Shown here piece by piece: positions 49,245 through 56,938 of a stretch of DNA of 64,000 nt. The stretch lies in assembly GCA_964409225.1 (NCBI GenBank), contig CAYPCM010000002.1:1-64000 (forward strand), in the 5' to 3' direction. The translations under genes were made by a program, and so were the position numbers. The notes beneath the pieces are model-generated. The model had not been told where the DNA came from. It worked only from the letters and a program-made list of their open reading frames with translations, and made no database searches. The stretch is from JACPXH01 sp964409225 (lineage in GTDB: Bacteria > Patescibacteriota > Minisyncoccia > JACPXH01). The number at the start of each line of letters is the position of its first letter. Positions within the stretch are counted from its first letter, which is position 1.

Positions 49245-50027
49245 CTACTTCCGAAACTCGGCTACATCGAAGGTCGGCGCCTCGGCGAGCACTTCCTGAA
49301 AGCCTCGGCGAAGCGACGGGAGGTCTCGTGCCTCGACGTAGACGGTGAGTCCGGGACGGTTCAACGAATGCTTCTCGCCGATGCAAAACCCAAGGGTTTT
49401 CACTCCGACCGACGAGAAACTTGTAATGTGCTCGACGATCCCGCCCGGATCTTGACCGGCATTCGCTTCGCCGTCGGTGACGACGACGAGCGTATATAGG
49501 CCGTAGCCGAGCTGACGATGGGCTTGGGCCATAAGCTGACGGTAGCCGCGCGTGACTGCATCGTGCAGCGGCGTCCCATTGCCGGTGCGGATCTTCTGAA
49601 TGGTGCTCACGACCCGGGTTTTGTGTGCGGCCCCAAAGCCGAGTGGGACCCGCTCGGAGACTCCGCTGCCGTCGAAGACGAGGAGCCCGATGTTGTCATC
49701 GTCCCGCAGCGCCCCCACGAACTCGACGGTTGCGGTCTTCGCCACACTAATCTTATTGCCACTACCTCCGCAGGCTCGTTCGTCCATACTTGAGGAGGCA
49801 TCAAGCACGACATAGTAGTTGCGGGCAAGGATGTTGTCGGCGAGCTGGATACTCTCTTGCCCCTGCTTCTCTCCCGATTCAATCGGCGGCCAGCTCATGC
49901 GGTGCGCGAGCTGGACGGGAGATCCCCCCGACGCCTGCGACACAGGCGGTTGCGGCATCGGCTCTTCTGAGCACCCATTGAGCGAGAGCGCCGCGAGCAC
50001 GAGGACTGCCCAAAAGCTGGTCTGCAT
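49245..50027 (-). CDS. VWA-domain lipoprotein
   Basis: 260 aa from ATG 50027 (AGAGGAGGG upstream). The signal ends in a lipobox (LAALSLNGC, Cys 19), so the mature protein is lipid-anchored outside. The VWA domain spans about 70-240, with a MIDAS site DASSSMDE, a threonine in TGNGTPLHDA and a late Asp in VVVTDGEANAG, so metal-dependent adhesion-type binding should be intact. It is co-transcribed with the second binding-protein/OmpA fusion (11-base gap). Confidence 0.9.
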   Translation of the reverse strand: MQTSFWAVLVLAALSLNGCSEEPMPQPPVSQASGGSPVQLAHRMSWPPIESGEKQGQESIQLADNILARNYYVVLDASSSMDERACGGSGNKISVAKTATVEFVGALRDDDNIGLLVFDGSGVSERVPLGFGAAHKTRVVSTIQKIRTGNGTPLHDAVTRGYRQLMAQAHRQLGYGLYTLVVVTDGEANAGQDPGGIVEHITSFSSVGVKTLGFCIGEKHSLNRPGLTVYVEARDLPSLRRGFQEVLAEAPTFDVAEFRK

Positions 50028-50038
50028 GGCGCCCTCCT

Positions 50039-51775
50039 CTACTTGCTGACCGGGGCGAAAACCGCTGCCTCGGCCTCCACCCGGATAATCCGGAATTCGA
50101 CGCGCATATTCGCACGCCATTCCTGCTCGGTTCTCGGAGCGCAAGGGTCCGCGCCACAGAGACCATTCTTCGGCCGCATGACGCCGTGGCCGATAACGGT
50201 AAACTGATTGGCATCGATCGAGATGCCACGCCCCTTCGCGTAGCTGATCAAGCTCTGCCGCACGCCGTTCGCCCTCGTGTAGGAGAGGTTCTTCGCGGCT
50301 TGCGCGACCTCGGTGAGCTCGCGCTCGGTGGCTTGCTTTGACTTTCGCTGCAGATAGTTGAGAGGGTCCGCGTGTCCCTCGACGGTGATGACGGCGCCGC
50401 CGTACGTCGAGGCAAGTTCCGCGACTCGCTTGAAGGCCTCGGCGTACTGCTCAACGGGGAACGTGTTCTGGTTCGGCTGGAAGTAAACCTCGAAGGAGGG
50501 AAAGAGCTCACCCTCCGCGAGCGTCCCCTGCTTCTGCCTTGTGTCGACGACCTTCGCGACCTCCTTGGGGTCAAACCGCGGGACCTCAACGCCCGTGGTG
50601 TCGGCGAGGCCGGCGGCGAGTTGCTTGTAATCGAGCTGTGCGGCCTGAATCGGGACCTTCTTGGTAATGAGGCCCATGGTGATGAACGCCGACTGCACTT
50701 CGCCGATGACTCGCTGGAGGTTCCGCGGGTTCGTCGAACTCGTGAAGAAGGCGACGTTGCCGCGGTACCCGACAAGATCAGCGTCGGCATACATCCCTTC
50801 GGCCTCGGCAATTTCCGGCTTGTCGAGGAGAATCATGGCACCGGCAGTCATAAACGTCTTGTAGGCCGCGGCTTGCCTTGCCTTCTCGGCGATAAGGTTT
50901 CGCGCGCCTTCGTGGGCGAGCATGAGGCCGTGCACGAACTTCTCGATTTCGCCCCGGTTCGCCTCGTAGAAGTCGCGACGGACCGCGTAGACATCGGCGA
51001 TGATGTGATCCGCGCTCTTGGTACTGAGCAGGATCTTCGCCCCCTTCACCGATCTCTCACCGCCGGAACCAACTGTCCCTTGGGAGGTGAGTTCCATAGC
51101 GTCCGGACTGATCACGGCCGCGGCCCGCACAGTGGGATCCTTACGGAGAGCTGTTCCCGGATCCTGGTCTGACTTGGTGAGGTCTCTCGTCCACTTGACG
51201 GTAACATCCTTTGGCGAGAGGCCAGCATCGGCCAGCACCTTAAAGAGGAACTCGACCTGCGGCGCGTAGGCCTGAACCGCGATGATCTTCCCCTTCAGAT
51301 CCTTCGAGGTCTTGATATCATCTTTGACGACGATGACATCTCCCCCGCGGGACCAGCTTCGCTGCTCGATAATGACGAGCTCGGTCCGCGGATCGCGCGC
51401 CGCGATCTCCGCCGCCATCGCGATCTGACCTACTGTCCCGCGGAGGAACGGCGTATCGCCGGCGAGGTACATACGAAGTTGCTTCGTGAAGTCGTCCTCC
51501 CGGAAGAGCACGAGGCTGAGGCCTTCCCGGTCGAAGATGCTCCCCTTGGCTGTGGTCTTGCTGTTGCCGTTCGCGTAGATCGCCTCGAGGTCCGCTCCCC
51601 AGGTAATGACTCCGACTTTCCTTGGTCCCGGCTTCACGGTGCCGACGACCGGCGGAGGACTCATCTGAATGAGCGGCGGCGCCTGGACGAACGGTACGGG
51701 CTGCGCATAGGACGGCTGCGCCGCGGCAACCGACGCCACGCACAGAGCCACGACTACTCCGAGCACTCGCTTCAT
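50039..51775 (-). CDS. Substrate-binding-protein/OmpA fusion, copy 2
   Basis: 578 aa. A signal peptide spans about 1-24 (MKRVLGVVVALCVASVAAAQ). An NMT1-like solute-binding domain covers about 50-400 (KVGVITWGADLEAIYANGNS, YAVRRDFYEANRGEIEKFV). An OmpA-like domain follows (about 425-560: VYFQPNQNTFPVEQYAEAFK, AVITVEGHADPLNYLQRK, RANGVRQSLISYAKGRG). The insert in the OmpA part (LCGADPCAPRTEQEWRANM) adds a possible disulphide. First gene of the locus, under a promoter with an operator inside the spacer. Confidence 0.87.
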   Translation of the reverse strand: MKRVLGVVVALCVASVAAAQPSYAQPVPFVQAPPLIQMSPPPVVGTVKPGPRKVGVITWGADLEAIYANGNSKTTAKGSIFDREGLSLVLFREDDFTKQLRMYLAGDTPFLRGTVGQIAMAAEIAARDPRTELVIIEQRSWSRGGDVIVVKDDIKTSKDLKGKIIAVQAYAPQVEFLFKVLADAGLSPKDVTVKWTRDLTKSDQDPGTALRKDPTVRAAAVISPDAMELTSQGTVGSGGERSVKGAKILLSTKSADHIIADVYAVRRDFYEANRGEIEKFVHGLMLAHEGARNLIAEKARQAAAYKTFMTAGAMILLDKPEIAEAEGMYADADLVGYRGNVAFFTSSTNPRNLQRVIGEVQSAFITMGLITKKVPIQAAQLDYKQLAAGLADTTGVEVPRFDPKEVAKVVDTRQKQGTLAEGELFPSFEVYFQPNQNTFPVEQYAEAFKRVAELASTYGGAVITVEGHADPLNYLQRKSKQATERELTEVAQAAKNLSYTRANGVRQSLISYAKGRGISIDANQFTVIGHGVMRPKNGLCGADPCAPRTEQEWRANMRVEFRIIRVEAEAAVFAPVSK

Positions 51776-51913
51776 CGTCGTTCTCCCTTCTCCCTAGTAG
51801 GTTTACGGCTTTCCGGCACACGTCCAAGAACGAGCGTTGACTCCACCACCTCCTCTCGACTGTCTTATTTGCATTTACGGAATAGAAATGTGAACGAACA
51901 ACACGAAAAATAT

Positions 51914-51941
51914 AGTATAGAAACCACCTATAGGTTGTCAA
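51914..51941 (-). promoter_or_regulatory. Promoter with operator in the spacer
   Basis: TTGACA (51936-51941), 16 bases, TATACT (51914-51919). The perfect palindrome ACCTATAGGT (51926-51935) occupies the spacer, where a bound repressor would block polymerase. Drives fusion copy 2 and the VWA gene. Confidence 0.75.
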
Positions 51942-52195
51942 GTCTGTTTGCTTTTCACCCGACAACGAATTCACCCGAATCACAATATTGAAAGCCCCGA
52001 CGCGTGAGAGCGCCGGAGCTTGTTTGCGGCCATACTTACGGGCTGGCGCGCATGCCCGGCGGGACGCCTCTCTGCTGCAAGGCGCTTCACTTTGGGGACC
52101 CGCTCCCCGGCGCTACGGATTACCCATGCGCTCAGAGCCTGGCGAGGGCTCGTGTTCCGCGTGGATTTCCGCTTTCACGCGCGCTGCGCGGGCCG
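51942..52195. other. Gap without a gene
   Basis: Apart from the promoter on its left edge I see only short GC-rich inverted repeats (for example GCGC clusters at 52030-52070 and 52170-52200). No protein frame has a ribosome binding site. Confidence 0.4.
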
Positions 52196-52615
52196 CTACC
52201 CGAGTTGCTCTTTAAGAGCCCTCAAGGCACGCTCCCAGTTTTTCGTTTCTGCTTCCGCGTGGCGGTCACGGGAAGCATCCACGATCTCCGGGAACTTCAG
52301 CGTCCGCACCAACCGCGTGATCCACTCGTACTTGTCGCCGTGATGGTAACCGGCGGTGTTAAGTACGCAGGGGATCTTGCGTTCGGTGCAGGCGATGAGC
52401 ACGGCAACCCCGAACGCCTCGGTAGATCGATACAGATCCGAGGCGGGAAAGTAGACGTCCGAGATAACTCCGTCCACTTTCTCCCGATCGAGGTACTGCC
52501 ATGCCTCCTCGAGGTTCCTCGCGTAGCAGACGACCTTCACGCCCACCTGCGATGCGAAAAACTTCTCCGCATCCGCCAGGTGCTTGGCGTCGTCCTCCAC
52601 GACGAGAATCCGCAT
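52196..52615 (-). CDS. Response-regulator receiver-domain protein
   Basis: 139 aa from ATG 52615 (GGGAGGTG upstream). A CheY-like fold: acidic pocket ILVVEDDAKH at the N terminus, phosphoacceptor-type Asp in DGVISDVYFPAS (about 60), and a Thr/His region LNTAGYHHGDKYEW in place of the usual T...K. There is no output domain and no histidine kinase in the window, so it may be a stand-alone signalling or scaffold protein. Confidence 0.75.
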   Translation of the reverse strand: MRILVVEDDAKHLADAEKFFASQVGVKVVCYARNLEEAWQYLDREKVDGVISDVYFPASDLYRSTEAFGVAVLIACTERKIPCVLNTAGYHHGDKYEWITRLVRTLKFPEIVDASRDRHAEAETKNWERALRALKEQLG

Positions 52616-52684
52616 CCGATCACCTCCCTTCGTTCTCTCGGTTGCCACCCGAGAGGTTATTCTGGGTTTCCGTCTCGACCGCCG

Positions 52685-52951
52685 CTACCGCTCGCTGTTC
52701 TGGACCTCCATCCCGAGCTTGAAGACGTACGTCAGGAACCGGTCGAAGTCCTCGGTGAACTCGGCGAGGTGGAACAGTCCCTCGAGGACGACGGATGCGT
52801 TGTTCTCGGGAATCGGCAGGAAGGCGATGACGGAATCAGACACGCCGCCTTCCTTCAGCCACTCCTGAACCTCATCGCGGCCGTCGCAGTTGGTCAATGC
52901 CGCGTAGACCGTGCCGAACTCATCTCGCGCCGCGAACACGCTCAAGCCCAT
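52685..52951 (-). CDS. Hypothetical protein, 88 aa
   Basis: GGAAGGTG precedes ATG 52951. The soluble, acidic product contains GLSVFAARDEFGTVYAALTN at its start and a helical C terminus. No family is recognised. One of several small minus-strand genes with strong ribosome binding sites in this region. Confidence 0.6.
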   Translation of the reverse strand: MGLSVFAARDEFGTVYAALTNCDGRDEVQEWLKEGGVSDSVIAFLPIPENNASVVLEGLFHLAEFTEDFDRFLTYVFKLGMEVQNSER

Positions 52952-53018
52952 ACCGCACCTTCCTTTCTTCGCCTCGCGCTCGAGGCGATTTGGAGTTTCG
53001 CTTCAGGCTCACTCAACT

Positions 53019-53306
53019 TCACTCAACGCGGCGAAGCACCCAAATCCCGTGCGGCGCCTCGTCGATGTCCGTGGTGCCATCGAACCGATGGCCGAGCCGC
53101 TCCAGAACGTCCAGAATCGCGACCAACGCCTCAGCCTCAGTATTAACACAGCGAATCTTGTCATCGCGGAACGATCCGTCCGCGTGCCATCCACGAATCA
53201 CATCGTGGTTGCGATCCCACAACCTGATCGTGCCGTGGGCGGTATCGAAGTGAATCTCGTATAGGTCATCTACCGACGCCGGAAGCGAGCGATCCGCGAG
53301 CGCCAT
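53019..53306 (-). CDS. Hypothetical protein, 95 aa
   Basis: ATG 53306 follows GGGAGGAG. The product is beta-rich and acidic (YEIHFDTAHGTIRLWDRNHD). No family is recognised. The AT-rich stretch upstream (53400-53460) may hold its promoter, but no clear -35/-10 pair is visible. Confidence 0.6.
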   Translation of the reverse strand: MALADRSLPASVDDLYEIHFDTAHGTIRLWDRNHDVIRGWHADGSFRDDKIRCVNTEAEALVAILDVLERLGHRFDGTTDIDEAPHGIWVLRRVE

Positions 53307-53539
53307 GGGGACTCCTCCCGAGGCATTGCGCCTCTCCAGTGAATTAAAGAACCACGAGCAAACCCTGCCCGCAATGAACAGGTGCTTCGCTCTCCTTAAT
53401 CTTCAACCCGAGAAAAGTATTACTTATCTGCTATAGCAAGTAAGTATTACTTTCTATTTTTAGTCGCTTTGATCACGTTGAAAACTTGGGAGAGCGACGA
53501 AGCCATTCCGCTTCGCCGTTACGCGCAATCACCTCCTTT

Positions 53540-53710
53540 CTAATCCGGAATCTTGGCCAGAAGGGCGTTGAGCTCGCGGTACGACTCCGCCACGAGTCCA
53601 TACGCCTCGCGGATGTCGGCCGATTCGAGCATCGTCCGACACTCCATCAGCACCTTCGCCGCCGCCAACTTCACGCAGATCGCCGCGAGCACCGTCTGGT
53701 CAATCTCCAC
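53540..53710 (-). CDS. Small helical protein, 56 aa
   Basis: GTG 53710 with AAGGAGGAAAC directly upstream. The product (EIDQTVLAAICVKLAAAKVL ... YGLVAESYRELNALLAKIPD) is an Ala/Leu-rich helical hairpin with one Met-Glu-Cys turn. No family is recognised. The strong ribosome binding site and codon pattern support it. Confidence 0.6.
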   Translation of the reverse strand: MEIDQTVLAAICVKLAAAKVLMECRTMLESADIREAYGLVAESYRELNALLAKIPD

Positions 53711-53822
53711 CGTTTCCTCCTTGGCACCGCGCGCCTCTGAAGACCGACTGAAAAGAACCCGAGCGAACCTCTGCCTGTGCCGCCGCTCCGGCGGCAGGCA
53801 TTTCGCTCTTCTAAACGTTCAC

Positions 53823-53852
53823 CCACTACAATGTAATGATACATTGTAGTGG
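53823..53852. promoter_or_regulatory. Perfect palindrome, operator candidate
   Basis: CCACTACAATGTA-ATGA-TACATTGTAGTGG, 13-base perfect arms. A weaker relative, TTACTATGTATC-GATACACAGTAA, lies at 60818-60841. Confidence 0.65.
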
Positions 53853-54203
53853 AACCAGCGCTCGGAAGAACGGGCGAGGCCAGGAGACCTCGCCGAATTA
53901 TTGAAGAGGGTTTGAGCGGTCGTCCGCATTTGTTTCGCCCCATGGGGGAGCCCCGAACGGGGATGCGGACCAATGCACGCTCTGACATTGTACCCTCGGA
54001 CAACGCCGCCGGTTGGCAGCCGACGGTGGGATTTGGCCTCTGCCGCGGAGCCGTTGTAGTACGCGCGCCCAAAACTCGCGAGCGCGCCGGCTCTCCCCGC
54101 ATACGTTTTGCATCTCCGAGGTGCCAACTCTCGGATGCAACCCGCATTGCGGGGTGGCAGTGCCTGACGAGGAACCCATCAGACCCCGGAAAAAGAACAG
54201 AAA
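53853..54203. other. Gap with stem-loops, no gene assigned
   Basis: Contains GGCGAGG/CCTCGCC (about 53874-53895) and a TTGCATCTCCGAG/CTCGGATGCAA hairpin (about 54108-54141), which suggest a structured transcript or leader read on the minus strand. Frames on both strands are Arg/Pro/Ser-rich and lack ribosome binding sites. Confidence 0.35.
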
Positions 54204-54425
54204 CTAGTCGTAAGGGGAAGGAGGGCCGCCGCAGCCGTGATCGCACCGCGCTCCGAGCGCCTTGCCTTGGCGCCGGAGCAGCCGCTTGATGCGCATCACG
54301 TCGCGGCGGGTGAGGCGAAGCGGCTTGCCCTGCGTGACCGAGGACGACATGTAGGAATCATACCGGAACATGACTTCAACCACGCGGCCGCGGTAGCGAA
54401 CAGACTCTGCGCAATACCAAGCCAT
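54204..54425 (-). CDS. Small basic protein, 73 aa
   Basis: ATG 54425 follows GAGGAGGTGAGG. The central LRLTRRDVMRIKRLLRRQGK is strongly basic and helical, which could contact nucleic acid. The ends carry Cys (AWYCAES, ARCDHGCGG). No family is recognised. Confidence 0.6.
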   Translation of the reverse strand: MAWYCAESVRYRGRVVEVMFRYDSYMSSSVTQGKPLRLTRRDVMRIKRLLRRQGKALGARCDHGCGGPPSPYD

Positions 54426-54429
54426 CGCC

Positions 54430-54639
54430 TCACCTCCTCTCCGTGTTAAGTGAAAGGAGCGTTATCTCCATCACAATCTGCAAATGGATTGCAAACTCTG
54501 ATCGATAGGCGAAGGGTTGAACTTCGCCTTGGCAGTCGCCCCGGCGGTCGCGCTCCTCGAGCCGCTCGATCAGCTCTTGGAGTTTCGCCACCACCGCCGA
54601 CGGCAACCGCATATACAAAGGAACGTACCACACCGTCAT
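54430..54639 (-). CDS. Small protein with an amphipathic helix, 69 aa
   Basis: The product is TVWYVPLYMRLPSAVVAKLQ then ELIERLEERDRRGD..., with a helical middle. GGGAGG abuts ATG 54639; GTG 54633, eight bases from the same site, could be the real start. No family is recognised. It lies 4 bases upstream of the 73-aa gene in the same direction. Confidence 0.5.
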   Translation of the reverse strand: MTVWYVPLYMRLPSAVVAKLQELIERLEERDRRGDCQGEVQPFAYRSEFAIHLQIVMEITLLSLNTERR

Positions 54640-54798
54640 CCCTCCCTTCGCGCCTGCCGCTCCACGCGGTGGCTTTCGGAACGGTTGTGCAAAGGAACTC
54701 CCGCAGCGGTGCGCTCGGCCTCGCGTCCCTCTCCGCTGGCTGGCGGATCGAGACAAGCTCGGCCGGCACCGCTGGTTCAGCGCCAAGCAGTTGGCGCC

Positions 54799-54882
54799 TC
54801 ACCCTTTCTTCGACGTGTGCGCCTTGCCGGGCGGCGCCGTCGGAACCCGGAAAGGGATGCGGAACTTCTTGCCATCATTCAT
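54799..54882 (-). CDS. 27-residue peptide, translationally coupled
   Basis: Reads MNDGKKFRIPFRVPTAPPGK then AHTSKKG. Its ATG lies within the TATGAATGA stop region of the zinc-ribbon gene, so its translation is probably coupled to that gene. Basic, Pro-containing. No family. Confidence 0.5.
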   Translation of the reverse strand: MNDGKKFRIPFRVPTAPPGKAHTSKKG

Positions 54883-55030
54883 AAGCATCCTCCTCGTCGT
54901 CATCCACCCCATCCAAATAATCTGAGGAGTAGCCACACTCGCAGACCCACACCACCCCGTTCTTGTACGGAAAACCCATGATCCCGATCGAGCCACACAC
55001 CGGGCAGGACTCGACGCGCTCCTCGTACAT
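54875..55030 (-). CDS. Zinc-ribbon protein, 51 aa
   Basis: ATG 55030 follows AAGGAGGG. The product has CPVCGSIGIMGF and VWVCECGYSSDYL, a CxxC...CxC zinc ribbon, and a very acidic DDDEEDAYE tail. A hairpin TTGTCCG/CGGACAA (55053-55070) lies just upstream. Small zinc ribbons often bind nucleic acid or partner proteins; nothing more can be read. Confidence 0.75.
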   Translation of the reverse strand: MYEERVESCPVCGSIGIMGFPYKNGVVWVCECGYSSDYLDGVDDDEEDAYE

Positions 55031-55099
55031 TTGACCCTCCTTATTTTTAGCTTGTCCGTTTTCGGACAAACAAAAAGGGCATACAACGCCCCTCCTCTA

Positions 55100-55160
55100 C
55101 CTCCTGCCAAAAGATTCAAGAATGTCTTAAAACCTTTGGTAGAGCGTCGAGCTCGCGCTC
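55100..55160 (-). repeat. Double-hairpin leader element 1
   Basis: Stem CTACCAAAGG/CTTTTGGCAGG type, then a GAGCG...CGCTC type stem, minus-strand order reversed. It lies upstream of the zinc-ribbon gene start at 55030. Confidence 0.6.
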
Positions 55161-55170
55161 AACGCGAAAG

Positions 55171-55407
55171 GACAAATGGTAGGAGAGCTTGCCCCTTAGT
55201 TGGCGGAGGGCAGACGAACTGCCCACGGAATTTTCACTATGCGGGTGTCACACCCACCGCGCATAGAACCGCGTGCGATTCCGCGCATTCAGAGTTTCTA
55301 GCCGGCCTTTTGGCGGCCCTCACCGGCGGGGCTCTCCTCCCCGGATGGATCGACCACGTCAATCCCTCTGGGGGAGAGTCGAGCGTGCGACTCGACTCAA
55401 AACTCCT
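55171..55407. other. Gap without a gene
   Basis: Short stems GGGCAGACGAACTGCCC (about 55207-55223), TATGCGGGTGTCACACCCACCGCGCATA (55239-55266) and GCCGGCC/GGCGG pairs are visible. No frame has both a ribosome binding site and coding character. Confidence 0.4.
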
Positions 55408-55764
55408 TTAGCTTGCCGGCCGCACGTCCGGGTCGCGGCCTTGATCCAAGCTCTGACGCAACGCAAAGTGCTTGCGCTCGCACTCGTCACACCAGAGCAA
55501 GTGGATACGCAACGCCTCGAACTGCTGCGGGCCGAATGCCTCGCGGCACGCCAGTGCCCGAATTTCGTCCTCCGTCGGGCACGACCCGGCCAGCACCCGC
55601 CGCCGCTCCGGCGTCAGGGTCGCGCCGAACTCGCGCAACCCGTCAATCACCTCCCACTCCGCGGCGCACTCCTCGCACGCGAGAAGGTGCGCCTTGAAAT
55701 CGGCCGCCTGAACCTCCTCTGCCGCCCCGCGCTCCATCGCAGCGCGGGCCTGAACGCAATCCAT
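55408..55764 (-). CDS. Double anti-sigma-type zinc-finger protein, 118 aa
   Basis: ATG 55764 follows GGAAGGAGGTG. Two H-x3-C-x2-C motifs, AHLLACEECAAEW (about 28) and IHLLWCDECERKH (about 97), match the zinc-binding anti-sigma (ZAS/mycothiol) pattern, duplicated. There is no membrane helix. A cytoplasmic anti-sigma or redox sensor is possible; the only sigma gene in the window is 50 kb away, so this is context-free inference. Confidence 0.65.
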   Translation of the reverse strand: MDCVQARAAMERGAAEEVQAADFKAHLLACEECAAEWEVIDGLREFGATLTPERRRVLAGSCPTEDEIRALACREAFGPQQFEALRIHLLWCDECERKHFALRQSLDQGRDPDVRPAS

Positions 55765-55779
55765 CCGCCTCACCTCCTT

Positions 55780-55856
55780 CCTCCACCAAAACCTCTCCAT
55801 TTTACCTCGAGCGAAATCGGGGGGCTTTGGTGGAGGGGCGACGATGGTGGTCGCCC
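55780..55856 (-). repeat. Double-hairpin leader element 2
   Basis: CCTCCACCAAAACC...GGCTTTGGTGGAGG, then GGGCGAC/GTCGCCC. Immediately upstream of the ribosome binding site of the gene starting at 55764. Confidence 0.7.
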
Positions 55857-55913
55857 ATTCCACTTTCACAGATACTTGCTCGACTGCATACATTTACGTA
55901 TGATGAATCCAGT

Positions 55914-56078
55914 ATGGCAAACGGAACTAACACGAAACTGAAATCCAGAATCTACCCGCTGTTGCGTACGCGAGAGCGCAAACTTGTGTGGGAAAAAGCG
56001 CGAGGGATGTGGCGACGGAAGAAACCCGAACCGATTCGCGAACTTGAGAAGATGCGCCGCGAGTGGGAACGTAATTAG
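55914..56078 (+). CDS. Small basic antitoxin-like protein, 54 aa
   Basis: A basic, helical product (KLVWEKARGMWRRKKPEPIR, ELEKMRREWERN). It precedes a PIN-domain gene by 22 bases on the plus strand, the position of a vapB antitoxin. It belongs to no specific family I can name. All neighbouring small genes run the other way, so this pair may be a separate insertion. Confidence 0.6.
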   Translation: MANGTNTKLKSRIYPLLRTRERKLVWEKARGMWRRKKPEPIRELEKMRREWERN

Positions 56079-56100
56079 GTTTGCCGCATCTCGCAACACC

Positions 56101-56471
56101 GTGTACACGCTCGACACGAACGCCATCATCTATTACCTGAAAGATGACTCGTCGGCGGTAGCGACACTGCGCGAAATATTCGCCGAGCCCATCACGCTTT
56201 ACGTCTCTGCCATCACGGAGGTTGAACTGTTCGGCTTTCCGAACCTCACCACTTCAGAAGCCACGCGCATTGAGGAGATACTGCAGACGGTATCAGTGAT
56301 AGCGCTCGACTCCCACGTGGCGCGTATTGCCGGCTCGCTCCGCCGCCTCTACGTCTAAAGATTGCCGACGGTGTCGTTGCGGCAACGGCGCTCTTTACCG
56401 GCACAACGATACTCACGCGCAACGTGAATGACTTCAAGCGAGTACCGGACCTCTCCATACGGCGAATTTGA
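56101..56471 (+). pseudogene. VapC-type PIN-domain toxin with a frameshift
   Basis: Starts GTG 56101 (MYTLDTNAIIYYLKDD). The frame stops at 56358, but a -1 shift there (TAC-GTC to TAC-CGT) resumes RLKIADGVVAATALFTGTTI and LTRNVNDFKRVPDL to TGA 56471. Together they give a full PIN domain with all four acidic sites (LDTN, EVELFG, ADGVVAA, NVNDF). One lost C in the codon after LY explains the break. Either a decayed toxin or a sequencing error. Confidence 0.75.
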
Positions 56472-56503
56472 TACGCTGACAAGAACCCCCAACACTTCTC
56501 CTC

Positions 56504-56612
56504 TACCAAAACCTATCCTCAATCGCAGAGGTCCTTCGCGGAGTTTACCCTCGAGCGAAACGAGGGGCTCAGGATAAACTTTGGTGGAGAGGTGGGTGCA
56601 GGATGTGCACGT
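56504..56612 (-). repeat. Double-hairpin leader element 3 (variant)
   Basis: CTACCAAAACCTATCCT...AGGATAAACTTTGGTGGAG, then a weaker GTGCA/TGCAC hairpin. No minus-strand gene follows before the vapBC pair, so this copy has lost its context. Confidence 0.5.
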
Positions 56613-56718
56613 TCCTGCTTTCGGAGCCGAGGGCCCCACCAGAGACCTCGCCCGGGCTGATTACCGGGACCGCGGCGTTATAGGGGGACCGAGGCCCCGC
56701 CCGCTGACTCCCGCATTT

Positions 56719-56784
56719 CCTCCACCGCAACCATCGAAACTCCTCGATGATTCTGGTGGAGGGGCGACGATAATCTGTCGCCCC
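56719..56784 (-). repeat. Double-hairpin leader element 4
   Basis: CCTCCACCGCAACC...GATTCTGGTGGAGG then GGGGCGAC/GTCGCCCC. Lies past the stop of the DHH-like gene, with no small gene after it. Confidence 0.6.
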
Positions 56785-56938
56785 GAAAGAACAATGCGGT
56801 CTCGCCCCGACTTATAGGTCTTGGCGCAACTTCGTGGCGCGCCTTCGACCACTTCGCCAGGATCCCCGCTCACGACGCCTTGGGACTTTAACCCGCAACG
56901 CCGGACTCCGAAGCCGACAGCCGGAAGACGCCTACTTT

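Noticed and set aside
53671..54246. 191-residue minus-strand frame
   Set aside because: Arg/Ser/Pro-rich GC shadow overlapping a real small gene and an operator palindrome.
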